Source: Artemisia argyi
Lineage: Eukaryota; Streptophyta; Magnoliopsida; Asterales; Asteraceae
Reading direction: 5' to 3'
Assembly: GCA_030686995.1 (NCBI GenBank)
Contig: CM060691.1
Location: forward strand, 60,588,338-60,652,337
Length of the DNA stretch: 64,000 nucleotides
The stretch's first letter is position 1, and each line of letters opens with the position of its first letter. Below are positions 1 through 8,758 of this stretch, piece after piece. The notes beneath the pieces were generated by a model, which made no database searches, was not told the DNA's origin, and saw only the letters and a program-made list of their open reading frames with translations. A program made the position numbers and the translations under genes.

Positions 1-1882
1 TTTTCTTTGAAAGACCTGATTAAAATGGTAAAAATATGATATTGGATCATTACATATTGTAGTAGAGGACCTAACAAGGAAACCATAGCAATTTGAACCA
101 CCCAAAACGAGTATACGAGTCAAAAGTTACGCCCATTTGAAGTTACCAAAGATTTCCGGCAAAACTGCCTAAATAGCATTCTGATCAAATTTTGATTTTG
201 AAAGTCCCACTTCTGGTCCAATTAATCAAAAAGTTAAAACACAAAAGTTGTCCAGAACGACGTTTTCGTTCAGGAACAAAGAAGCTCGAGCCCTGAAAAC
301 GCTTTTTGAGTGATAAATTCTTCAAAATCTTAACAGCCCATTTTTAGACCAAAGTCATTACATATAAATTATGGTTTATGAAGACCAAAGGGGTCTTATG
401 ACCTATAATCAAGACCACAACCATGGCTAGAGCCAAGGTTGTGTCTCATGACCTTGGAACAAGGACCAAAGGTCATGGCTAGGCCATGACGAAATGACCA
501 TACCAACTTACATAGGCGTAAACATGAAACAATGAATTAGGCGATAACTTGAAGCAATTTGGATCTACTTCACTTAAAAGGGAACCATGAGATATTACCA
601 AGAGAAAATGGTCATACAAAACTTATGAAACATACCCTAATAACAATCTTCATATACTAATAAACTTTCCTAAGTTTATTCAAATATCGGACAAGTAACT
701 TTTCGGATCAAAACTTATATCTATATATTTCATCAACTACTACAATAGTAGGGAGCCTCATGTGAGGAGTTCATTATGTAAGCCGTCGAGTTGAGTTGTG
801 GATTTACGAGTTAAAGTGTCCTGGCTCCTTGAACGCTTACTAACATGACTTCTGAATTATGTCGGCCCGAACGGTAGTAAACGATATACAAAACATACAT
901 GTTTCATGAATCTTTTCTTTCAAAGACTTACACTATACATCATACCACATCATGGACTAAATGCAAGATATATATATAGTCACTACTTCATATCCTTTAC
1001 TCCGATCCTAAGTCGCAACATTCTATTATAGGTTGCTCGTAGAAACCTTCACGATCCAACCGTTACCTTCATTACTTGCTATCTTACTTAAGGTGAGTTC
1101 ATAGCCCCACTTTCCATTACTTAATTGTTTTACAAACCCTTGGGGGAAATACATGCTATTTTTAACCGAGCACAATGTTTTTAAATTGTATGCTTGCCTG
1201 ATTGTTTTATTATCACTAAGTACCAACCTTGCTAAACCGAGATCCCTTATTATGAACCATTTAATCACTAGCAATAGTGAGCGCAAATATTGTGAATAGG
1301 CCTATTGGGATTGACGAATCCCATTTGTAGTGAATACATTCATACAAATGCATTAATATTTGAGACCTGGGTATGCCAGCAACATACCTACCGGGATAAA
1401 ACCGCCGATCGATATTGGTACACGTTAACGTTTTGGTGTCATAAGCTTAGTGTATAATACATTTTATGGGCGTATAATAACGTAGCCTATCTGTTTTATT
1501 TTCCAAACATTGGTGTGAGTCCATAACTCACACTACCAACATATTGTGTTCAAACATTTAACAAACTCTATGAATATCACTCAACCTTTGTGTTGACCTC
1601 TCAAGCATGTATTTCAGGTTCATGACGATCAAGGATGGCACGGAAGGACACGGATACTCAAGAGGGCTATAAATTTTATTATCATTCAAAACTCATTTAT
1701 TATACATTGTAAACATGGAACCAATTGGGACCTCATTTTGTAATCTCTGATATTTATACAATTTGAATGATAAATCTTTTAAAACGACTCAATTGGAGTT
1801 CGTTTTCTATTATTGTGACTATTGTGCCGTCGAGTAACACCCAGTTCGAATTCCGCTGCAACCATGAATTGGGGGTGTTACA
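1..1882 (-). mobile_element. Partial LTR, TGTAACACCCCC family, cut by the window start
   Basis: Read on the minus strand, an LTR begins at 1882 with TGTAACACCCCC and runs off the window at 1. It matches the LTR at 40292-43915 over its first few hundred bases: a TGCAGCGGA motif, an AATAGAAAACGA motif, and the block ending in the GGGCGTATAA..ACGTAGCC stretch near 1467-1490. It also shares the CTCACATGA/GCTCCCTACTATTG block (here inverted, near 740-765) with the LTR at 24925-28373. No coding capacity is visible. The bases right after the end (GAGGG, 1883-1887) would be the target-site duplication, but its partner lies outside the window. Whether this is a solo LTR or one end of a full element cannot be decided here. 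Confidence 0.8.
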
Positions 1883-3065
1883 GAGGGAAAGCAAGCAGAG
1901 GCTAATAAAGGTATGCATTTTGGTATTTATTTATAATGGCAAACAATGAGCATGTGTTTCTAAAGTTTTGATGTTGATGTACATTTTTTATGTTGCCCTA
2001 CTGAATGCCCTTTATGTTAGTTTATCATTTGCCTAAATGAAACTGTGATATGACTTTAGCAATTAAGGGACTTTATGTCTTTACCCATTTGGCTTTAGCA
2101 AGTCAAACATGGATGACTCAAAGTGCAAATGGTGTTTGACTGTAGCAGTTAAAGGCCTTGTATTTGAGCTAATGAGTGACTATTGTCTTATGTAGCCCTT
2201 TAGGGGTGTTTGAATGTCTGAAAAGTTTGGTAGAAACAGAGTTAGCCTATTGGTTGGATATATGTATTACATCTAATCTTTGTTAACCTATTACCTTGCA
2301 GCTGAGCATAAGGAAAAGGTTGATGAAATCAGGATCGAAAAGCTTGAGAAGAAGATACAAATCCTTGAGAAAAGGATGGAACCAATAGAGGCGGTGTACT
2401 TTTACAGAGGAGATTGGGGATTTGTGAGTGAAAAATCCAGTGAAGAAGAGGTGTCGGAGGAAAAGAGGTTTGAACACCTTGAAAGGAAGCTAAAATGGCT
2501 TGAAAAGAGGATGCTAAACCTTGAGTATCAGTGCTACTCGAAGGCTATGAAGGATGTACCAAGTGAAGAGGAAGTATCTAGTGAAGAGGATGCTGCAAAT
2601 GAGGTGTTTAGTGTGTCAAGTGATGAGGATGAAGCTGCTCCAACAACATCCAGACCTTTCACTTCAACAGTTGCAGCTGCAGTGGTAACTGAAGACAAAG
2701 TTGCTTCAACTTCAATTGCTACAGCTACTCCAAAAAGATCCAGAGGCAGACCTCCCAAAAGAGCCAGAGCTTCCAGTTCAACTGCTGCAGCTGCTCCCAA
2801 AAGATCCAGAGGCAGACCTCCCAAAAGAGCCAGAACTTCCAGTGCAACTGCTGCAGCTGCTCCCAAAAGACCAAGAGGCAGACCTCCTTCATCTTCAAAA
2901 GGAGTTGGTCAAAGGAAAACAGCTCCATCACAAGCTCCTTCAACTTCAACTCCAAGAGGCAAGAGGTCAGTACCCACCATTGGAGTCACACTTGGCTTAA
3001 GTGCTCCAAATGCTCCAAAGGTTGCCTTTACAAGCTTTATGATGAAGTCCAATGCATGGTTTTGA
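1883..3065 (+). CDS. 5'-truncated gene for a coiled-coil / AT-hook protein
   Basis: Two exons can be read. The end of an upstream exon (1883-1910) has a GT donor at 1911. A terminal exon (2302-3065) follows a TTGCAG acceptor, and the phases join in frame (…NK|AEHK…). The visible product is about 264 residues. First comes a charged Lys/Glu-rich stretch of heptad-like LEKK/LEKR segments, likely coiled coil. Acidic Ser/Glu runs (SSEEEV, SEEED) follow. Then come three 22-residue repeats, each carrying an RGRPP AT-hook core with basic flanks, at about 2742, 2808 and 2874 (66-bp period). AT-hooks bind the minor groove of AT-rich DNA, so a nuclear DNA-binding role is plausible. The N-terminus is missing because the LTR ending at 1882 cuts the exon. 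Possible origins are the C-terminal part of a transposon-encoded protein (GRF zinc-finger or MULE type) or a host gene; I cannot tell which. Confidence 0.55.
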
Positions 3066-3605
3066 AGTTGACATTTCATGGTTGTTTTAAAAAAATTCAT
3101 TTGTTGGTGTATGGCACATTAAGTAATGTCCAAATTTTGGCTGTACAAATTAACATACTAATCTATAAATATTAAATCTACTAATTTTCAATGTTTTTTG
3201 TGTTGTGATCTTTAATTTTAGATCAATTGACTTATGTTTGTAGCAAATAGTCAGTGTTATAAGTACTACTAATATAACAGTTTGTAATTTTAATGTTTTT
3301 TTGTAAGTTGACTTTTAAAAGTCAATATAACCCAAGAACATTTTTTATTCTGCTAGTTTATGGCTTATTTGGATATGCATTTGCAGACTCCAATTACACC
3401 TTGAAACAAGTTAGTTTGGAAATGCAATTGAGTTAGTCAACACATAGAAAATATGTGATTTCAAGTAAGCATAACAAGAAAAAGTTGAAAACACATTGTC
3501 TCAAACAATTTGGGTTAATACTGTTGAGAAAAAAAAATTTGTACTGTTGGGTGTATTTACTACTGGTAGGATATCAAATGTGTAATAAATGTCTATTCAA
3601 CCTAC
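3066..3605. other. AT-rich spacer between two small genes
   Basis: No ORF, RNA gene or repeat is recognised. It holds the 3' flank of the AT-hook gene and the upstream region of the next gene. Confidence 0.5.
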
Positions 3606-3613
3606 TATAAAAA
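3606..3613 (+). promoter_or_regulatory. TATA box of the Lys/Gly-rich protein gene
   Basis: TATAAAAA lies 112 bases upstream of the start codon at 3725. This is a normal distance for a plant core promoter with a leader of about 80 bases. Confidence 0.45.
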
Positions 3614-3724
3614 GCAAGTTAGAGTATTGAGCACACACTTGGTTACATTAAACACATAACACTCAAACAGTAACTAAACCCGGTCAAACCCTAAATTCCA
3701 AAAAAAAAAAAGCAAATCAACACA

Positions 3725-4650
3725 ATGAGCTCCCCTAGCCGTCCAGGTATTTATACTAGAAATTGTTATTTATCATTTGATACATCTTTTGCACCATTTA
3801 ATTGTTGTTTATCCTATTTAACATATTTGACCTTGTTTTAAGTGACAACATTTGGGGGTTTTGTTTGCTTGTATGTGTTTACTAAGATTAGAAAGACCAT
3901 AATGTAGTTTGATGCCTACATTTGAACACTAAGATTAGAAAGACCATAATGAGCTTATTTTATCATTTGATCAAACTTTTCACTCCTTGCCTTCATTTGT
4001 TTGCTTGTATGTGTTTACTAAGATTAGAAAGACCATAATGTAGTTTGATGCCTACATTTGAACACTAAGATTAGAAAGACCATAATGAGCTTATGTTATC
4101 ATTTGATCAAACTTTTCACTCCTCGACTTCATTTGTGACACATGCCTTGTGCCTACTTGAATGAAATGTATTGTGTCTTTAATGTTGTTTGATACCTACC
4201 TTTGTACACTAACAGTACCAATTATATTAATGTGACCCAGTACCAATTAGCTCATCTTCCAGCAGTTCTAGTTTAAGTTCTGGTGGTTACACAATCCCAC
4301 CCGGATTGCTTGACTGGTTAATTGAAGAGCAAGAAACTAAGTCTGGTTCAACCTCTGAGTATTCAATAGCCGATTCTACAAGCTCTGATTTGCCAATAGA
4401 AGCTGTACCTCTCCAAGTTATTCTACCTTCTCTGCCTCTCCCAGCTGACCTTGCTGTCCTAGCTCTGCCTGTCCCTGATGAGCAGCCAATCCCAGAAAAG
4501 AAACGTAAATGTGACCAGGATCATGGTTATAGCAGCAAAGGCAAAGGCAAAAGCAAAGGCAAGGCAAAGGCAAAAGGCAAAGGGAAGACAAAGGCAACAG
4601 ATAGAGCCAAAGGGAAAGGCAAGGGCAAGGGGAAAGGCAAGGCAACATGA
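3725..4650 (+). CDS. Small spliced gene for a Ser-rich, Lys/Gly/Ala-repeat protein
   Basis: Exon 1 is 3725-3746 (MSSPSRP plus one base, donor GT at 3747). Exon 2 is 4241-4650, after the acceptor TGACCCAG. The join is in frame and gives 143 residues. The product has a Ser run, a short hydrophobic/acidic segment (GLLDWLIEEQ), a Pro/Leu-rich middle and a basic EKKRK cluster like a nuclear localisation signal. It ends in about 38 residues of KGKGK/KAKAK repeats. Such lysine-glycine tails bind nucleic acid non-specifically. I do not recognise the family. A TATA box upstream and intact splice signals suggest it could be expressed. It may be a passenger gene of a transposon together with its neighbours. 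Choosing the acceptor at 4240 is necessary: the later AG sites at 4249 and 4261 put a stop in frame. Confidence 0.5.
3864..4135 (+). repeat. Tandem duplication, two 136-bp copies, inside an intron
   Basis: The block starting TTTGCTTGTATGTG at 3864 is repeated at 4000 with only a few differences. The whole pair lies in the intron of the small gene at 3725-4650. Each copy itself contains the sequence ACTAAGATTAGAAAGACCAT twice. Confidence 0.85.
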
Positions 4651-5074
4651 AGATGATGTATCATGTCCAACTTATGCTTTTGAAAAACATGTTCACTTTT
4701 GATGATGGTTGTAAATATTTCTTAACTTACTATGAATGATGCTAATGTAGTAGACTTAAGTTATGGTGGTTAGTTTGATGACTTAATGGTTAATGCTATT
4801 CATGTTTCTAGTTTACAAATTTTGCAAATCATGGCTTCCTTATGATAAAGGTTTACATCATATACAATTAGAGTAATTTGTGGTTGACTTGAACAGCCCT
4901 TGATATGGAGTTGGCAATCAAACATTCACAATCAACCATAAAAAATGACTAGTAATTAAACTTCATATTTTTTATTGATAGAGTTATAAAGTAGCAACCA
5001 TTCCATACATCACCATTCCATACATCAGATAAAAACCAGATTACAAACATACTAAAACCATACAAACACCATAA
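4651..5074. other. AT-rich spacer between converging genes
   Basis: Nothing is recognised here. It is the shared 3' region of the plus-strand gene ending at 4650 and the minus-strand gene ending at 5075. Confidence 0.5.
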
Positions 5075-5631
5075 TCATTCAAAGCTTTCACCTAACCGGT
5101 TCAAAACAGAGCTCTCTTCCCTGCTTGCATCACTTTCCCTCCTATCCTTCCTTTCTTTATATTCTTGAAAGAAAATTTCAAGAGCCGTAATCCAGCTTGC
5201 CAAATTCAACCTATCCTCCAACATGTTTGGCTGCTGCTCCACCACATTATGCTGTTGCTCCACCACATTATTCTGCTGCTCCAACACGTCCTGCTGCTGC
5301 ACCACCTGATTTTGATCACCCCCACCTCCTCTTGCTCCTCCTCCTCTATATCTTCTTCCTCATTCAACCCCAAAACCTTGTCCCAGTAAAAGTCCTGTCT
5401 ACGAACCCACCTCAGTATTTGTGTCCTCATCACGGTGCCAACCTGCCTGTAATTCCCAAATTCCAATACGGGATCATACCCGAATTGATTGAACATAGCG
5501 TCCCACAACAAGGCGTTGTTTAAGACAAACTCGTATTTATCAGCTTCACTTGGAAAACCTCCATTTGCATCTGGGGCTGCCATTTTTAAGCGTGGTTCTT
5601 TTTCAAAGGGATTTCTATGTTGGTGTGTCAT
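5075..5631 (-). pseudogene. Acidic / Gln-rich protein gene, apparently frameshifted
   Basis: The minus-strand reading opens at 5631 (MTHQHRNPFEKEP…). It encodes a compact aromatic-rich domain with a motif around NALLWDAMFNQFGYDP and the segment TQILRWVRRQDFYWDKVLG, then a Glu-rich run (EEEDIEEEEQEE). In that frame it decays into a Cys/Trp/Ser-rich tail. The neighbouring frame, opening near 5305, continues sensibly with three copies of a VVEQQ-type Gln repeat and an amphipathic end (LASWITALEIFFQEYKERKD…) to a stop at 5075. The two halves are best explained by one small indel in the GAGG/GGTGGGGG stretch at about 5310-5330. I do not recognise the family; the L-W-D-x-F and WDKVLG pattern recalls small proteins carried by plant DNA transposons. 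TATTTATA on the minus strand at about 5655 could be its TATA box. Confidence 0.45.
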
Positions 5632-6195
5632 TTAGGGTATACAAACGAGGTTATAAATAGGCTGACGAGTTGTTGAACGGTTACCAAGAAGATAGGCGGG
5701 AAAAAAGGGGGAAAGGACCAAATGCGCCATTGCAAAAATGTGAAATGACCAAAAACCCAGTTGACTGGTCAACTAACGTTGCAAAGCAACGTCCGTCAGC
5801 CAAAAGTCGGTTCCAGGGACCAACCACGCCAAAAATGGAAAGTTCAAGGACGAAAATGCCAAAAAAATAGTTTAAGGACGATATGCGCGAATCGCGACAA
5901 CTTTAGAGACGAACGGTGAAATTTTGTCTAATTAATAATTAGCATGTGAATCCTTTATCAATTACGTGGTCACATATATTAATTTTGATATAGGCTGTTA
6001 GCGACTGCATGGACAGAATCAGGACACAAAGTCACCAGGTGCATTTAAAATAAACTAAATAATACTAAACACAATTTTTAAAAAACCGGTGCATTTAAGA
6101 AGAATCAATGTTTTTTAAACAAAATTAACATAACGTCAAAAAAATCCATGGGTGTCGAGAGACCCTCAAGACCCGCCCTGGTTCCGTCACTGCTA
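5632..6195. other. Spacer with repeat-like but unassigned sequence
   Basis: The stretch 5690-5920 has GGGACCAA/GACGAACGG-type phrases common at the ends of plant MULEs, but I could not find a matching inverted copy. No gene is seen. Confidence 0.35.
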
Positions 6196-6457
6196 GGGAG
6201 TGTTTGCATGATGTTTGATGCAATTAGTGGAACTTCATTAGTTAGTTGCACATTTTATTCATTTTTTGATCCAATGTAATACATCTACATGGTGTTTGCT
6301 TATAAAGAAGCTTTAAATCTAAGTTTGATGCGTATATGAATATGGATCCAATGAAAAAAAATAACTCTGAATCAAGTAAATTTGTTTGCTTGCTTTTTTT
6401 TTTCTTTAAAAACATTTGAACAATTCAAATATGAAGCAGTTTCATTCTTTTATTAAA

Positions 6458-6533
<76 letters not shown>

Positions 6534-6604
6534 CGTTTAAATATAAACATAGAACAATTGTGTTTAAACAAAGAATAATGTGTTTGGAGAGAACAAACAC
6601 CCCC
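6196..6604. mobile_element. MITE (Tourist-like) carrying an AAT microsatellite
   Basis: The left end GGGAGTGTTTG and the right end CAAACACCCCC form an imperfect terminal inverted repeat. The flanks CTA (6193-6195) and TTA (6605-6607) resemble the 3-bp TWA target duplication of PIF/Harbinger MITEs, with one mismatch. The interior is non-coding and AT-rich. Confidence 0.4.
6458..6532 (+). repeat. (AAT)n microsatellite
   Basis: About 25 perfect AAT units. The apparent poly-Asn reading frame across it is an artefact. Confidence 0.95.
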
Positions 6605-6784
6605 TTAATGTATTCATATTTGGTCATGAAAGGATGTCCTTGTATCCTAATTCTACTTGATAGAAGTTTAAACAATGTGAATTTTAATAACGCGAAAGAA
6701 AGTTTAAATAATGCGAATTCAAATAATGTGAAAGAACGTTTAAAAAATGCCAGTACAAGTTTTGAAGTTTTTACCATGAAATTA

Positions 6785-7627
6785 TCTATACTACTTACAA
6801 TGTAAAAATAGTCAAAGTGAAATGTGAAAACCTTAACATTTGGTCAATCCACATAATGCCCTTGTCAACTAATTTTCTAAATCTTAATTAATTTAGGCAA
6901 CTTTGTAAACATATAAAAACTACACATTTGATTACTTATATAATATAGGCAAGTATTAATAAATTTCCATCTTCTACTTTTACTTATTACTAAACACAAG
7001 TTGGTAGAGATAGGCAAATTTCAATTCATTTCAAAACACACGGTTTGTAACACAACACAAGATTTGTTATAAAATTAATACTTTTCAAAACATTATCTTA
7101 TTTTTCATAGCAACGACATTTTATCGCGGGCAAAGCAACGACATTTTATCGTGGCTAAAGTTAAAACTTATGAAAGTATATATGGCAAAGGTTTTTTTCC
7201 ATTGTCTATATAAACAACCCAGCGTGTTAATTCAAACTTCTAAATGAAATTTCAAATAATTTTCATAATCTGTATGATGAAAAAGTATTTATATGTACCA
7301 AAAATTAAGTGATACTTGATTAGTTTATATAAATGAAAAATATTAATAAACAAAAAAAGAAAAAATTATTGTTTTCCTAATATGATAGTTGTCATTTTAC
7401 TTTTGCTTTACGAAAATATCAACGGGTTATGTACAAGTTATATAAAAAGAGGCATATGCATATTGGAGGTTTCAAAAATAACTATACGAGTACCCATGCA
7501 TAGCAACGAAATTTTCTGGCGGCAAACAGCTATAGTTATACAAAACATTAAGCAAAACACTTAACCAAAATATCACTATAAATATCTGCCGTTATAAATC
7601 CGTTGCTATGCACGGATACTCGTCTAA
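6785..7627 (+). mobile_element. Non-autonomous Helitron 1
   Basis: It begins TCTATACTACTT after an A and ends CTAA before a T, as Helitrons do (5' TC, 3' CTRR, insertion between A and T, no target duplication). Near the 3' end is a 6-bp stem ATCCGT/ACGGAT with an 8-base loop, then six bases, then CTAA. The interior is non-coding. It includes an inverted partial copy of its own 3' end near 7486-7510 and a 24-bp tandem duplication near 7110-7160. Confidence 0.6.
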
Positions 7628-7732
7628 TAGTGCTAAAAAGCAAAAGAAAGTTTAAATAATGCAATGTTTTATAAAATTCAATTTGACAAATAGAAAGAAT
7701 ATTCTAATTTGAGAATTGATCCAAATCTCATA

Positions 7733-8429
7733 TCTATACTACTACATACATGTGTACATATAATTCACAAACCTGACTCTTAATTTTCAGATTTACAAGA
7801 TAAGAAGCATAATGTACACCACTATAATTTACATTCTCCCTCTGAATTTTTATACTTACAAGACAAGAAGAATAATGAATACCACTTTTATGCACATATT
7901 AAAAAAGACAAAATACCACTTTAATGTTATTAATATAGTCAAGATATTTAATAAAGTCAATTAATTAACTGGTTAATAATAATAATTAATGAAGTTATTA
8001 AAACACCCCTTACATAAGAAATACAAATTATCAAGCATATTGTACAACCAACTTAAATACAATTCCTGCATTAAATGTCACTAATACAAATAATAAAGCA
8101 CATTATACAAATATTCAAGTGGGCAACGGGCCAAATGGGCTCGAGCCCGAACGGGCACGGGCCAAACGGGCTCGAGCCCGAACGAGCACGGTCAAACGGG
8201 CACAGGCTAAACGGGCACGGGTCAAACGGGCTCATGTTATACAAATCGCTTAAAAAAGACCCAAAAAGGCGAAATAAATTCCTTAGTTAAGGAGTTAAAA
8301 TACATCACATCAAATTCTTGATATCCGTAAATTTATTGTCAAAAAGAGCATAATAAACCAAAATACATGATTCACCAGAAAATTTTATTTCAGGATACCC
8401 GCCACCGCAACACGCGGGTACCCTGCTAG
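7733..8429 (+). mobile_element. Non-autonomous Helitron 2
   Basis: The start TCTATACTACTACAT follows an A. The end is CTAG followed by T, with a CCCGC/GCGGG stem 12 bases before it. The last 60 bases (CACCAGAAAATT…GGGTACCCTGCTAG) match the Helitron end at 41233 on the other strand, which supports the boundary. It has no RepHel coding sequence, so it would depend on an autonomous Helitron. Confidence 0.6.
8121..8232 (+). repeat. GC-rich minisatellite in Helitron 2
   Basis: Variants of GGCACGGGCCAAACGGGCTC recur five to six times with internal GGGCTCGAGCCC palindromes. Its GC content is far above the AT-rich surroundings. Confidence 0.75.
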
Positions 8430-8753
8430 TTTCATTGAAACATGAATTAACCATACTTGTAATAATCCAAAACAAAATAGGAAGACACCAAATCTCATTA
8501 ACTAATTTTAGCCTTTGAGTGTTTAACACTTTATGAAAGCATCAAACATGTTTTGTCACAACTCTTCCCTAATCATTATATAATGGAAGAAATGCAAACA
8601 AGAGCTAAAAGACATTTCAAAACGAACATGTTTTTTGAATTGCAGACCCACAGATCCTGCAGACTCACGGATCCTTGATCCATGGATCCGTGGACTCTGA
8701 TTGAAATGCATCTTTTGTCTATTTAAACAAGGTACCTTTCAACTCACCCCTTG
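8430..8753. other. Host spacer left of the Athila element
   Basis: No gene is seen. It joins directly to 24352 once the Athila insertion is removed. It contains a 9-bp inverted repeat CACGGATCC / GGATCCGTG (8666-8674 and 8684-8692). Confidence 0.5.
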
Positions 8754-8758
8754 CAAAC
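8754..8758. repeat. Target-site duplication CAAAC, left copy (Athila)
   Basis: CAAAC here equals CAAAC at 24347-24351. The match is at the LTR edge on the right but nine bases outside the canonical LTR edge on the left. Confidence 0.7.

Noticed and set aside
2534..3100. Minus-strand and alternative-frame ORFs over the AT-hook gene
   Set aside because: Low-complexity shadows of the spliced plus-strand frame.
6416..6805. Poly-Asn ORF
   Set aside because: Artefact of the AAT microsatellite.
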